A DNA stretch of 64,000 nt from Chrysochromulina tobinii (Eukaryota; Haptophyta; Prymnesiales; Chrysochromulinaceae), in contig JWZX01003001.1 of the NCBI GenBank assembly GCA_001275005.1, positions 1-64,000 on the forward strand, given 5' to 3'. The stretch's first letter is position 1, and each line of letters opens with the position of its first letter. The position numbers and the translations under genes were made by a program. Shown here piece by piece: positions 19,515 through 30,004 of this stretch. Under the pieces are notes generated by a model. The model did not search any database and was not told the DNA's origin. It saw nothing but the letters and a program-made list of their open reading frames with translations.

Positions 19515-20160
19515 CTATCGTTTTTGGGTACAGTTTCCTATCGGATACGTATCCTGATGTATCTTGATGTATCCTGCATGTATCTTGATTGTATCTTGAT
19601 GTGTCCCGTTCATATACATCAAGATACATCGAGATACATCAAGATACATTTGTATCTGTAACTTTGGCTATCATTGGAAATGTATCTTATCTAGGGATAT
19701 GTATCCTTCTTTACGATACATTCAGGATACATTTAAGATACATTTAAAATACAATGTATCTTAACCCTCAGATACGTGACACACAAGATACATTCAAGAT
19801 ACATAATGGGATACATCGAGATACACCTCAAGATAGAACGTATCTCGACAGCCCTACTTGCGGCCGCGCTTGGATACCCCCAAACCCCCGAGATACGTGT
19901 ATCTTGCATGTATCCCGCATGTATTCCGCATGTATTCCGCATGTATCTTGATTACCTCTGAGGATACATGTATCTCGCATGTATCTTGCATGTATCCCGC
20001 ATGTCTCCTTCATATCAGATACATCTCTCTCTGGATGCATTTGAGATACATGTATCTCATCATGTATTTCGGATGTATCCCATATGTATCTTGATCAACA
20101 TTGCAGATACATGTATCTCGCATGTATCCCGCATGTATCCCGCATGTATCCTGCATCTGT
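19515..20160. repeat. Degenerate GATACATGTATC satellite
   Basis: Dozens of ATGTATC(C/T)(T/C)GC-type units. Orientation is mixed: TGTATC-forward at 19540-19610, GATACA-reverse at about 19612-19830, and forward again from about 19895 to 20160. The block is therefore self-complementary at several scales. Open frames in it (Met-Tyr-Pro-Ala-Cys-Ile type) are artefacts of the repeat. Confidence 0.85.
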
Positions 20161-20562
20161 GAGTAACCTTAGACGTCGCACGCGTAGTGCGCAGAGAGCT
20201 ACAGACTGTACTACATAAGAGAGCTACAACAGGCGAGCAACCCCCGACTCACGCCTGAGGAAAGAAAGCGCGCTCGCGAGAAGCGATCGCTATTCCACAA
20301 GGCGAACACGAGCGCGCGCCCGATTAGGAAATCGGGGCGCGGTGCCACGCTCCGGGGGCCACAAGCCTGAAGCCAGGGCAAGGGCCACACACAGGGGCAC
20401 ATACTAACACAAGACGGTAGGGACCGTCTGACAGGGCAGCCTCAGAATAGCCTCAGGCATTTCCTTCGGACGGAGCCGCGTCCTTATCTCACGGACTCAC
20501 GCCCGGCGTGGAAGCCGGCGAAGCCCCCACATTCACAATGAGAAAGGGGTCGATAAAAAAGC

Positions 20563-22035
20563 ATGCCAATAAGGGACCTCACACCGACGACACCGGGCAT
20601 CGCGCGCCGAGGCTTCTGCGCATACAGGGACGAGAAAGTGCCCAACGACTGCGCCGCCGGCCAGAGCGGCGGCTGGTCGCTCAACGCGAGCGCCAGCGCC
20701 TCTCTGGATTCCGCCGAGGTCGCGTGCATGCAGCTGTGCGGCACCTGCTCGAGATGCCGCTTCGCCTCCTTCTCGGCCAGGCACAAGGACTGCTCGTGGT
20801 TCGCAGGCTGTGCGGCGTGGCCGGATAAGCTGCTCGACTCCGTCCCCGGCTTCGCGACCGTGCGCCGTCGCATCCCAGGCTTCGCGACCGCGGCAAGCAC
20901 TCGCAGGGCCGGACTTGGCGATGACGGCCGTTTGCGCACTCTCGTGGTGCTCGTGGGCTCGTTACGAGGCGGAGAGCCGGCGTGGCAGTCGCTCGCACGC
21001 AACATGCTTGAACCGAATCGCGCGGACCTGGCCTTGTCGCTGGGCTATTTCGCGTCCCGAGGGCAGCCAGCCCCTGCTAGCAGCAGCCTGCTCCAGCGAG
21101 CCAAGTTTGTTTGGTGGACTGAGGAAGTTGAGGACTGGGGAGTGTACTTCGACGCTCTGGGCAACTCGACGGCGTGGCGCCAAGTCGTGGCGGACGTGCG
21201 CCGCGCCAACGGCGGCTCCATCGGCTTCGCCGGTCACTGCGGCCTCGGCGGGTCGCATGTTGACGGTGTGCGCGTCCCCGGCACGGCGGGGATCAACTTT
21301 GCTCTCCGGTGGCGTGCAGCGGCCCGTTTCGAGGCGCTTGGGCTGGCGGAGCAGTACGATCGGCTGGTTGTGACACGCACCGACCATTACTATGCATGCC
21401 GCCTCGACCTCGATTTGATCGAGGCGGACGCCGCGGCTCCACAGCTGGGCAGAGGACGCTACCTGGAAGGCACAGAGCCCAACACGACGCTGCACGAGCG
21501 GCTCCCCCAACAGGGACGCTACCTGGAGGAAAAGGACACATCCTCAGATCGGGAGACTTTGTCGCCCTCGACGGATGAGGAGGCCAACGCTGCCTTGCGG
21601 CGCGTGTACGTGCCCGAAGGGGAGGATTGGTACGGGATCAACGATCGCTTCATTATGTGCCGCGGCGCCCTGATGCTGAGCGCGTGCCTTGCGATGATTG
21701 AGCCGATCATCACGCACACCGCCGAGCACAAGGCCGCTCTCTCGTACAGTGGCGAGGGGTACAATAGGTACCTGCTCAGCCACTTCCACGCCGAGTTGCA
21801 CCGATTCCCCAGGAACCATTTCCTTATCGGCCAGCCGCTCGGAGCGCGCGTGGCTGGGGATAGCAATAGCCCTCTCGCAGAGGTGACCTCCGCCTTCTCT
21901 CACGCGCCATCGGAGACGCCCGACGAGGTGTTCGGACTGCATGTCAAGTATGCGGCCGAGTACCGCTTGACGCTGCGCACCTGCTTCCACAATCGCGACG
22001 TGTCAGCGTTCTCGGTGCGCCGCGTTCGTCAATGA
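20563..22035 (+). CDS. Putative glycosyltransferase-like protein with Cys-rich N-terminus
   Basis: 490 residues. Residues about 18-95 are Cys-rich (CMQLCGTCSRCRF, DCSWFAGC) and resemble small extracellular disulfide modules. Then RTLVVLVGSLRGGEPAW begins a Rossmann-like domain. Segments RLVVTRTDHYYAC and the later VYVPEGEDWYGINDRF resemble the acidic donor-site and NDR-type motifs of GT-A-like bacterial and plant enzymes. I infer a glycosyltransferase fold without a family name. No signal peptide is visible at the ATG at 20563, and an in-frame stop lies just upstream, so the true N-terminus is probably on an upstream exon I could not place. Expected location is the secretory pathway. Confidence 0.6.
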   Translation: MPIRDLTPTTPGIARRGFCAYRDEKVPNDCAAGQSGGWSLNASASASLDSAEVACMQLCGTCSRCRFASFSARHKDCSWFAGCAAWPDKLLDSVPGFATVRRRIPGFATAASTRRAGLGDDGRLRTLVVLVGSLRGGEPAWQSLARNMLEPNRADLALSLGYFASRGQPAPASSSLLQRAKFVWWTEEVEDWGVYFDALGNSTAWRQVVADVRRANGGSIGFAGHCGLGGSHVDGVRVPGTAGINFALRWRAAARFEALGLAEQYDRLVVTRTDHYYACRLDLDLIEADAAAPQLGRGRYLEGTEPNTTLHERLPQQGRYLEEKDTSSDRETLSPSTDEEANAALRRVYVPEGEDWYGINDRFIMCRGALMLSACLAMIEPIITHTAEHKAALSYSGEGYNRYLLSHFHAELHRFPRNHFLIGQPLGARVAGDSNSPLAEVTSAFSHAPSETPDEVFGLHVKYAAEYRLTLRTCFHNRDVSAFSVRRVRQ

Positions 22036-22480
22036 CGTGCCGAGTCGGTAATCACAACCCGCAACCCGCTCGACAGTCGACAGTTTACGGATTCCGAGTG
22101 GTTCTAAGATCAGGTCTAGCACCTGCCATATCGCCGAGAACATGCCGGGTGAATACTGCGCAGGGTCGAGGGTGCCATGGCGGGAGGCCCCGCGACGAAA
22201 ATATGAGCCATCACACTTGCATTTATAATATGAAAAAAGCTACCGATGATGATGACGCCACATCTGCCTCGAACGATTGCTCGGGTTCGGGCCAATTGGT
22301 TCGGCTTCGGGCAGCTTTTACTCGAGCTTACAGCTTTGAGCGACTCGCGAGGTGAGGCGTGAGCCTGGGTCGAGCCAAGCAGCATCGTTCTACTATCTAC
22401 ACACGAGACGCTCAGCACGACGGACATCGCAGTTGTGGAGTGGACGCTACCGGTAAGTACCGGTACTGAATGATGCGTGA
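22036..22480. other. Intergenic, no gene seen
   Basis: Short spacer between two same-strand genes, probably holding the first gene's 3' end and the second gene's promoter. No motif was recognised with confidence. Confidence 0.5.
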
Positions 22481-23461
22481 ATGCCCATGACGGCGCGACG
22501 CACGATGGTGTGGAGGGACGATCTTGACGCAGCCATGGAGTCCGCGTACACAGGCATGTCGGCACATCTGGTCGGTGCTCGGTTGCTAACTTCGCCGTCG
22601 CTTCTACGATCCTGTTTGCCGGGTGCCGCGCTTTCACTGGCAACCGCCATCAGCGTCGCCGCCTTTTTGTGGCTGCCGTGCTTGCTGCTCCGGCCATGGC
22701 TCTGGCTGGCGGGCTCATGTGTCATCACGTTTGATAAGGTACTGAGAGCTACTTCATTCGTCCTTCTCAACTTTGCAAGTTCTGTACTGCCGAAGTTTAG
22801 CGGACGCGCCTTTTTTGCAGCTCTCCGAGCTGTGTCTCCGGAGAGCGCTGCCATCCTCGAGCGGAAGCCTGTTGTGAACGGCCTCGCCGCCCAGCTACGT
22901 GCTCTGGTTGTCACGGGTCTCACACAGGTTGGGGTACTAGCTGCGCTGGTGGGGACTGCTCCAATATGGGCACCCATGCTCGTTGCCCTTGCGATGGTCG
23001 CACTCACGCCCATTCGCATCGCGCTTGCCGTTGGCAGCCTTGCACTCGGAAGCAGCCTGCTGAGCAGCCTGGCCCTGCCGTGGAATCTATTCTTGAAATT
23101 GCGGAAGATCTCGCGAATGCTTGCCGCCGTGGTCGCGCTTGGCGCTCTGAGTGGAATCTTGCCGCCTCGAGTCTTCCAATTCGCGTCGGAGCTCGGCACA
23201 GTGTACTTGCTATCCCAGCTTCTCACCAAGCAGCTGCTTTCGCCCTACAGCAGCCGCCAGACGCGCGCCGAGTGGTCCGCCCTTTGCAAGAGGCATCACT
23301 ACGAGCTCGCTGCTTTCGGCGCGCCCCTCGTCGGCTTGTTTTGGTACCTGCACCCCCTCGTTTCGTTGGGGATGCTTGAGTGCACACAACTAGGCGCGGC
23401 AGCACTCGTCCACGCGCTGGAAGAGAGGGCAATTACTCTCCGACAGAGGCGACCCTTATGA
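22481..23461 (+). CDS. Multi-pass membrane protein of unknown function
   Basis: 326 residues from ATG 22481. Six to eight hydrophobic stretches are visible: residues about 48-85 (two spans), about 135-205 (two to three spans), about 215-250, and about 275-315. Loops are short and basic. The final part (GAPLVGLFWYLHPLVSLGMLECTQLGAAAL) slightly recalls EI24/CysZ-type membrane proteins, but I would not assign it. Single exon; no targeting peptide apparent. Confidence 0.65.
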   Translation: MPMTARRTMVWRDDLDAAMESAYTGMSAHLVGARLLTSPSLLRSCLPGAALSLATAISVAAFLWLPCLLLRPWLWLAGSCVITFDKVLRATSFVLLNFASSVLPKFSGRAFFAALRAVSPESAAILERKPVVNGLAAQLRALVVTGLTQVGVLAALVGTAPIWAPMLVALAMVALTPIRIALAVGSLALGSSLLSSLALPWNLFLKLRKISRMLAAVVALGALSGILPPRVFQFASELGTVYLLSQLLTKQLLSPYSSRQTRAEWSALCKRHHYELAAFGAPLVGLFWYLHPLVSLGMLECTQLGAAALVHALEERAITLRQRRPL

Positions 23462-24091
23462 ATTTGACAATGTACTGTGCAGCTTTCATCTCAAAATCGT
23501 GCAGTGGCGTTGTACCACTCATCAAAAAGTGCTTGGCGCCAATCTTGGCGCGCACATACACGCTCCCGCGGGAGACGGGAGAGCGGAGAGGACGCAGAGC
23601 CACGCGCCGGCGTCCCGTTTAGCGTCCCGGCGATCCCGCTCCCCGCGCCGGGACGGCCACCGAGCGGAGGGCGGACCGTCGGTGCGAGGCTCGTCGCCGC
23701 ACCTTGCCTCACCGCCCGGCCCCGCCGTCTCGGTCGCGGCGTACGGTCGGGTAAAAACGACGCGCGAGCAGAACGTGGGATTCACGATGCGGATTCCGCG
23801 TCGCGTCGTGTAAGTGTGTAGTGGTTCAGGTACACGTCTCGATCTCCGTAGGGTAGAGTGTATGGTATTCAACACAAAACGTACGTCTGGGATATTCAAA
23901 ACAGTTACAAAACACACCTCCCATAACACCTCCCACAAGGAACTACAAACTACACGAAACAGACCGAGACGATCACATGAGCGCCCCGAGGACCGAGACA
24001 GAGAGCACTGAGCAGCACGATGCGAACGCCGTATCCACCGCCCGCACCGCCTCCCTCACCGCCTCCCTCACCGCCTCCCTCACCGCTTCCC
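23462..24091. other. Intergenic, GC-rich island, no gene seen
   Basis: Separates convergent genes. A GC-rich block lies at 23.56-23.82 kb, then AT-richer DNA with CTCCCATAACACCTCCCACAA repeats near 23.92 kb, then the 12-bp repeat by the oxidase stop codon. Confidence 0.5.
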
Positions 24092-24104
24092 TCACCGCCT
24101 CCAT
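24040..24104. repeat. 12-bp tandem repeat (CCCTCACCGCCT)n
   Basis: About five copies lying across and beyond the stop codon of the protoporphyrinogen oxidase gene, so the stop itself (minus strand GGCGGTGAGG) belongs to the repeat. Confidence 0.85.
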
Positions 24105-25966
24105 TGTGAGGCGGCACCAACGGCCTCTCCGATCGTCACACCCGTGGGGCTGAGGACCCATTTACCGTTGACCCACTTGCCAATCTCCATCGTCTTCTCG
24201 TCCCCGGGGCGCACGGCCGGCGCAGGCGGCACAGCTGGCGCTTCGTCGAGGAATCGGCGCACCACCTTCGCGTGCTCGTACCCGAACGTGACGCAGTCTG
24301 GGAAGGCGACGCCCGAGCGGTAGTTGCCGCATACCCACAGCCCAGGCTGGAGTGCTTCGGCCGCCTCGAGCTGCTCCATCAAAGCTTGGTGCCCCAGCTC
24401 GTACTGCGGGATCGCCGTCGGCCACAGCTTGACCCCGAGCACCTTCGGCGGCGGTGCATCCGCCTCCAGCAGCACCTGCCGGCAGCCTTTGTCCACCTCA
24501 GCGACGATCTCTTTCTCGCTCAGAGACGCGATGTCGACGTCGCGCGAGCCGCCAATGTAATTAAGCAGCAGATGGTAATCGGGCGGGCAGCGCCCCGGAA
24601 AGAGCGACGAGCTCCACAGCGTGCCCAGCGTGCGCACGCCCTCGGTGCGCGGGTTGAGAGAGCCAAAGCCGGGGAGGTCGCGCAGGCTACCGAAGCCGTT
24701 GGCGAGCTGGACGTCCTTGAAAGCTTTCTTCGGGTACGCGACGGTGACGGCGGCCACGGGCGGATGGTAGATACCGCGCCGGCCAATGTCCGCGCGAAGC
24801 TTGTCAAAGATCTCGCGCGCCTCGGGCATCACCGGAGCCAGCACGTCCTTGAGTGCATGCGCGGGAGCGGTGGAGACTACAGTGCGTGCCACCACTGTCT
24901 GCGGTCCGTCGGGCGAGTCAAAGGTGGCGACATACTGGCCGTCAGCCCGCCGCTCGAGCTTCGTGATCGCCCAGCGCAGCCGCACCTTCGAGTCGGGCGA
25001 GGGCGTCCCGCCCACCGGAGCACCGAGCTCCGCTGCGATCGCATTCGGCAGCGTGGCCAGCCCCTTGCGGAAAGAGCCTGGGTTCCCATAGTCAAACTTG
25101 GGCCACGCGGGATCGGGCGGGTCGGCCTTCCGCTCCTTGGTGAGCTCGATTTGGCGCTTCAGCCCGCCGTAGAAGATCGCGCCCCACTTGTTCCACTCGA
25201 TGTCGTACGCGTACCGTTCGATGCGCGCGATCTTGCCGAGGGCCGACCGCATAGAAAGAGTCTCCGGGTCGCCTGCGTACACACCGGAGACGAAGGGGTC
25301 CACGCAACGCAGGAAGACTTCCTCGCCGAGGATGCGCGACACCCACTCGCGGATGTTCTCGTCCTTCCCCTCGGGCGCCGGCGGGTGCCCGATGAAGGCG
25401 CCGATAGCCGCGCGGATCTTACCCGGCCATGAGAGTAGCTCACCGGCGAGGCCAAACTTGAGCACACCATTCGAGCCAAAGACGAGCTCGAGCTGCCCCT
25501 TGGGCCCCTTGCCGCCCTTGCCCTTGGGAAGCGGGTGCAGCTTGCCGTTGTGGTTCACCCACGGCGGCAGCGTTTCATCGGCGAACACGAGCTGGTCGCT
25601 GATGCCGAGCTCGTACGCAATCCGCACGATGCTCGGCTGCGTTGCGAACGAGTTGGGGCCCTCTTCCCAGATGAAGCCATCCTCATCGTGCGATTTGACG
25701 TTGCCGCCAACGTAGTCGCGCGCCTCGGTGAGCAGCACATTCACGCCTGCGCGGTGTAGGTTGTGCGCGAGCGTGCTGCCGGAGATGCCCGCACCAACCA
25801 CGAGGCAATCGACACCCTCGATCGTGGCGCCCATGCGCAAGCCCGTGCCACCACGCGACTCAGAGGCCGCGCGAGCTGGCGACGCGGCACTCCCAACGCG
25901 CAGGCCGACGACGCTGCCCATGAGCGTCGCGAGCAACGCACCCAGCATGGGTCCAGACGTCTTCAT
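24092..25966 (-). CDS. PPOX: Protoporphyrinogen IX oxidase, probably plastid-targeted
   Basis: 624 residues from ATG 25966 (an in-frame ATG at 26050 would add 28). The enzyme oxidises protoporphyrinogen IX to protoporphyrin IX, the last step shared by heme and chlorophyll synthesis. The FAD dinucleotide-binding motif VVGAGISGSTLAHNL is near residues 55-70, followed by EEGPNSFA, DPFVSGVYAGDP and the C-terminal GLWVCGNYRSGVAFPDC, all characteristic of the family. Residues about 7-33 (LGALLATLMGSVVGLRVGSA) form a signal-peptide-like segment followed by a Ser/Arg-rich region. That is the bipartite leader expected for a plastid with ER-derived outer membranes. About 35 extra residues after the conserved end are unusual. 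Single exon. Confidence 0.95.
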   Translation of the reverse strand: MKTSGPMLGALLATLMGSVVGLRVGSAASPARAASESRGGTGLRMGATIEGVDCLVVGAGISGSTLAHNLHRAGVNVLLTEARDYVGGNVKSHDEDGFIWEEGPNSFATQPSIVRIAYELGISDQLVFADETLPPWVNHNGKLHPLPKGKGGKGPKGQLELVFGSNGVLKFGLAGELLSWPGKIRAAIGAFIGHPPAPEGKDENIREWVSRILGEEVFLRCVDPFVSGVYAGDPETLSMRSALGKIARIERYAYDIEWNKWGAIFYGGLKRQIELTKERKADPPDPAWPKFDYGNPGSFRKGLATLPNAIAAELGAPVGGTPSPDSKVRLRWAITKLERRADGQYVATFDSPDGPQTVVARTVVSTAPAHALKDVLAPVMPEAREIFDKLRADIGRRGIYHPPVAAVTVAYPKKAFKDVQLANGFGSLRDLPGFGSLNPRTEGVRTLGTLWSSSLFPGRCPPDYHLLLNYIGGSRDVDIASLSEKEIVAEVDKGCRQVLLEADAPPPKVLGVKLWPTAIPQYELGHQALMEQLEAAEALQPGLWVCGNYRSGVAFPDCVTFGYEHAKVVRRFLDEAPAVPPAPAVRPGDEKTMEIGKWVNGKWVLSPTGVTIGEAVGAASQWRR

Positions 25967-26050
25967 TATTGCTCTTGTGCTCGCGCGCGGCGATCCCAAT
26001 GTGAGCTCGACGACGTTGATCACCAGGACGCGTTTCGTTAGGCTGCGCAT

Positions 26051-26494
26051 CGTAACTTCACAAGCTTTCCTCTTTTGAGTACTGTACTACATGCGGGGTG
26101 CGCAAAAGCCCAATCAGACCAACCCCCCACCAAGCAGACACAGAGCTCATGCAGCCAACACTAGAACATACGACATGCTGTCACAGACACAGTGCAACCG
26201 AGTGCAACCAAACCTCAGCAATCAGCGCTACCGGGTACCGGAACCGCGGGCACGCGCCGGTACCGGTAACGCACCGGAAATCCCCTCGGTCGGCTTGGGT
26301 AATACCCAATACGTTTTCGATAAGTCACGTGCACCGCACAGATGTGGCACAGTGCACGTCTTCGGAAAATGGCCGGCCGTGTGCCTTCGGAGCGGGCGTG
26401 AAGGGGGGGGGAGTGGCCTTCACACCAGCCGTGTGCCTTCGGAGCGGGCATGCAGGGGGGGGAGTGGCCTTCACAGCGCTCCGAAACGTGTGCT
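26051..26494. other. Intergenic with tandem duplication
   Basis: No gene. A unit of about 53 bp (GCCGTGTGCCTTCGGAGCGG, then a G-run, then AGTGGCCTTCACA) occurs twice in tandem at about 26378-26482, just downstream of the J-domain gene. Confidence 0.65.
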
Positions 26495-28582
26495 TCAGAG
26501 CAGCATGAACATCAGAAAGAAGGCCGCTGAGCGAAGTCGGCCGCGGACGTCATAGGTGGCCAGCAAACTTTCGAAGAGGCAACCAGCGAGGGCGACGATC
26601 AGGAAGGAGCCCAAGGACGAATTTATAGCGTTCAGATCGAAGCTCATCATAAAGTGCGTCACAAGAAGCACGAGCGCGCCCGCCATCATTCCAGAGAGGA
26701 TGAGCCGTCGCTTGAGCACGGTGCCAAACAGCTCCTTGGAACCACTCAGCCGGCGCGGCCGCTCGCGCGCCTGCTCGTCGCGTAGCCGGCGCACGAGACG
26801 CACACAGCGGAGCGACCATTGGCAGCAGGCGAGCACGGGCAGCAGCAGGAGCACAACCTTGAGGAGCAGTGCGACGGGCGGGAGGAGCCATGGCCACTCA
26901 AGCCAGCCGAGCTTCGAACGCACGATGCCACCGGCGCAACTGCCCACGCCGTTGCCGGCACGCACGGCTATCTCGTCGACGCCGACCAATTCGATCTGCG
27001 CGTGCCGGCGTACTATCTGCGCGACCGAGCCGGCGAGCGTGGCGGGCATCCAATCAAACGCAAGAAGCCGCAGAGAGACGCCCGCCGCGAACGAGGCGCA
27101 CATGGACGGCTCGTTCCCAGCTCCGGCAGTCGAGCTGAAGGTAGCTCCGAGCAGCATCAAATTGGTGACGGTGAGCACATCGCGCATGGGGGACCACTGC
27201 CACTGCAGCTGAAGCATCTCATTCTCTTGCATCTCCGTCAGCTGTGACTTGCCCGCGCAAAGGATGGTGTGCAGCAGGCCGGTGAGCATCACCAGCACAT
27301 GGTGCAGCTCCGGGCGCATCGACGGCAGCTTATGCAGCACCTGCGCGGTAACCATGGAAGACCAGAGCCCGTTGAAGACCTGGCTTGTCGCCACCAGCAT
27401 CACAAGAGGGATCACGTGCTTGGAGGTCGAGAGCAGCAGATCGAATTGCAGCGCGGCGGCAGCCGCCGCACGCGCGTGTGGCAGCGGCTTGCGCTTGAGC
27501 ACATCTGTCAGGGCAATTGCACGAATGCCGCCGCTGCCGCCGACACCGCCGCCATCCTCGCCGCTCGCAACCACCGGTGGCGCATTCTCTCGCGTTGTAG
27601 AAGGGACCTCTGGCTGCCCAAGGCGGCCGCGCTGACGGAGGCCGTCCGGGCTGGCGCTTGCAGCGGTAGCGCAAATTTTGGCGTCGGCAGCGGCGGCAAC
27701 GGTCGGCTTTGCATCCGCATCTGCCGCCTCGATCTGCACGGCATCCGCGTCGGCATCCGTGTCCGCGGCGTCCACGCCTGTGAGCGCAGGCAGGAGCTCG
27801 AGGCGCACAAACGTGAGCCAGCGGAGCGGCGGCGTGACGACGAAGCGACCCAGCGTGGGCAGTGGGCAAATGACGATCGTGATGATCGCCGAGACGATCG
27901 TGGTCAGCGGTCCTGTGTGCAAGAGCCATGATAACAGCTGGCGCAGCGCCTGCAACGCAGTCAAGCTCAGGAGCGCAATGGAGATGCTCATGCTGACATC
28001 ATACTGGAGCGTGACAAAGTCATACACGTGCTCGAAGAGCGACTGCAGGATGGCGAGGGGACCTGTCTCGACTAATGAACCGAAGAGGTACTGCAGACCC
28101 ATCCAGATGGCGGCGTCGAGGTGCGTCGAGCAGGCAGTATCGGCAGGTGCAGCAAGCCCCTGCGCGAGCGCAGCCTCCTCCGCGGCGGCAGCTTCGCGCA
28201 TGATCTGCAGCAGCTGCTCCCGCGCGCCAGACGCGCGCTTGAAGAGCATCTCTCCGCTGTGGATGTCAGCCGCTGAGTGGCCGATGAGCTTATCTGGGTG
28301 CGTGCACACAGAGAGCTGGCGGTACGCGCGCGATATCCCGGACTTGCTCACGGGCGACCACGTTCCGAGCACACCGCAAGGGTGTTCGAGTGTGAGGCCC
28401 AGCTTGAGCAGCGCGTAAACTGAGATGATGAGGCCGACCCACCACGGGAGCAGGCCACCCTCAGGCAGCAGCCGCTCCTTGAGCGTGAGCTGCTGCGTAC
28501 CCGCTGCAGAGGATGGCGTGGCTTCGGAGTCAGCCGCTGGAACGGCCTTCTGAGCGCTCTTGCGCTCCTTCTTGATGGGCAT
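26495..28582 (-). CDS. J-domain multi-pass membrane protein
   Basis: 695 residues from ATG 28582. After a Lys-rich start there is a transmembrane span (about 46-64). A J-domain-like segment follows, ISRAYRQLSVCTHPDKL, with the HPD triad at 95-97 that stimulates Hsp70 ATPase activity. The J segment is short and atypical, with helix IV unclear. Several more membrane spans follow (about 190-290, about 400-470, about 490-560, about 590-690), with an Asp/Ala-rich loop of variable composition between about 300 and 380. The combination suggests an organelle-membrane co-chaperone of unknown substrate. The frame is open past 28582, but only non-ATG starts lie there and it would run into the retroelement relic. 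Confidence 0.75.
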   Translation of the reverse strand: MPIKKERKSAQKAVPAADSEATPSSAAGTQQLTLKERLLPEGGLLPWWVGLIISVYALLKLGLTLEHPCGVLGTWSPVSKSGISRAYRQLSVCTHPDKLIGHSAADIHSGEMLFKRASGAREQLLQIMREAAAAEEAALAQGLAAPADTACSTHLDAAIWMGLQYLFGSLVETGPLAILQSLFEHVYDFVTLQYDVSMSISIALLSLTALQALRQLLSWLLHTGPLTTIVSAIITIVICPLPTLGRFVVTPPLRWLTFVRLELLPALTGVDAADTDADADAVQIEAADADAKPTVAAAADAKICATAASASPDGLRQRGRLGQPEVPSTTRENAPPVVASGEDGGGVGGSGGIRAIALTDVLKRKPLPHARAAAAAALQFDLLLSTSKHVIPLVMLVATSQVFNGLWSSMVTAQVLHKLPSMRPELHHVLVMLTGLLHTILCAGKSQLTEMQENEMLQLQWQWSPMRDVLTVTNLMLLGATFSSTAGAGNEPSMCASFAAGVSLRLLAFDWMPATLAGSVAQIVRRHAQIELVGVDEIAVRAGNGVGSCAGGIVRSKLGWLEWPWLLPPVALLLKVVLLLLPVLACCQWSLRCVRLVRRLRDEQARERPRRLSGSKELFGTVLKRRLILSGMMAGALVLLVTHFMMSFDLNAINSSLGSFLIVALAGCLFESLLATYDVRGRLRSAAFFLMFMLL

Positions 28583-29885
28583 GAGGACTCCGCGGAGATC
28601 GTGCCCCAGCTCGCTGCGTGAGCCGCGACCCCCGGTGTGAACGTCAATAAGGCGCGCAGCAAGTCCCCCCCGGCGAGACCTAAGCCAACTACCGCCACAC
28701 CTCCGCACCTACCCATCGTCAAACCGTCCTCGCTACCGCCACGAACCTCCACAACAGGAGGCAGCCACGCCTCGAGCATCAACTCCAGCCGCCGCTGCCG
28801 CCCGGTGGGCTCTCTTGACGCGCCGCGAGGCGACGAATCGGAGGAAGATGAGACGCAGGACGATGAGCCCGCGGTCAAGATCACCGCCAAGGAAACTACC
28901 CCGCGTGAAAACTACAACGTGGATGTTTTCAAGGACGTGGACCTCGACCGCCTCAAGGCCGCCTCTCTTTTCCACCAGGAACCCCCGAAGTCGACGGAGG
29001 CGGCCGGAGCGGTCATGCAACCGATGGTTTTTGCGTGGAAGGCGCTCTCGCGGCGCCTACACAAGGCTGAAATCATCGACCAAGCCCTACCTAAGAGCCC
29101 ATTTGGGTTCAAGTGGACGACCGCGGCAACCGAGGAGGGGTTGGCGGCAATCAAGATGTACTACGTTGCGCACGCAGTCCTTCTATGCCGCCCCAGGGGT
29201 ACCGACCCGTACACGGTGGACGAGATCCTCGCTCGTGCCAAAATAGCGGCGTCTTCAGCTGAGGCCCTGCTAGGCCTTTTCGACGACCTCATGGCCGCAA
29301 CGGAAGCAACGCCCTTGCCTCAAGCCAAGGAGGGCGACCGTGCCATCGAGGTGCCACAAGCCAGCAGACACACCCGGGCGCGCCGCCTCGCGCGCAGCGG
29401 CGAGTGGCGTCGCGCGGCTCAGGCTCTCGTGCCCACCAAAATCGCCCCCGCCCACGAACCACGAGGTGCGCGTGCAGTATGCAGCGCTCAACCCAAAGGA
29501 TGGCGCCGAGGCGTTCGGCGGTAAACTCACTGCCGAGCTAACCGCCGACGTACCTGGCCAGCGCCCTTTCCAGCCGACGATGAAAACTTTCGAGGCCGTT
29601 ATGGATCACCCGCCGCGGGCGCGCGCCGCGGGGATGCTCCACGACACTTATTTCGAGGTCCTCGCGGCCGTCTACCGTCACGGGGGCAAGGACGCCATGT
29701 TCCAGTTCTTCGCGGCTTTCTGCGCGGGAATGGTCTTGGACGAGCTCGCCGATCTCATCACGGACCTAAGAGCAGTATGCTTCTGGAAGGACGCGGATTG
29801 CACCAAGATCCGCCCGATCGGTATCGGCGAAGCCCTCCGTCGAAGGATCTGCGCGTGCATCGCTCTTCAAGACCGCGCCGTATGG

Positions 29886-30004
29886 GACACTTTCTGTACA
29901 TCTCTCCTACCGGAGGACCAGAAGGCCCGAGACAGCTCATTGCCGAGTGTGATGAGGTCGTCGACGGCCTCAACACGGCGATCGTTGCGGGCGCCGCCTG
30001 CGGC
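29886..30004 (+). repeat. Inverted-repeat arm 1 within RT relic
   Basis: About 119 bp encoding DTFCTSLLPEDQKARD and the next residues. It is duplicated in inverted orientation at 30740-30859 with only about two differences, one of them a 1-nt indel. Confidence 0.9.

Larger units (their letters stand above)
18950..20562. other. Gene-free region with foldback and palindromic satellite
   Basis: No gene between the aminomutase-like gene and the glycosyltransferase-like gene. It holds the foldback at 19259-19494, the TGTATC satellite at about 19515-20160, and a short Arg/Lys/Glu-rich open frame around 20180-20370 that may be a mobile-element remnant. Confidence 0.6.

Noticed and set aside
19754-20162. 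Short frames rich in Met-Tyr-Pro-Ala-Cys-Ile
   Set aside because: They are translations of the TGTATC satellite.
20180-20372. Arg/Lys/Glu-rich frame (LTPEERKRAREKRS)
   Set aside because: Too short, no start codon and a stop just upstream; possibly a mobile-element scrap but not supportable.
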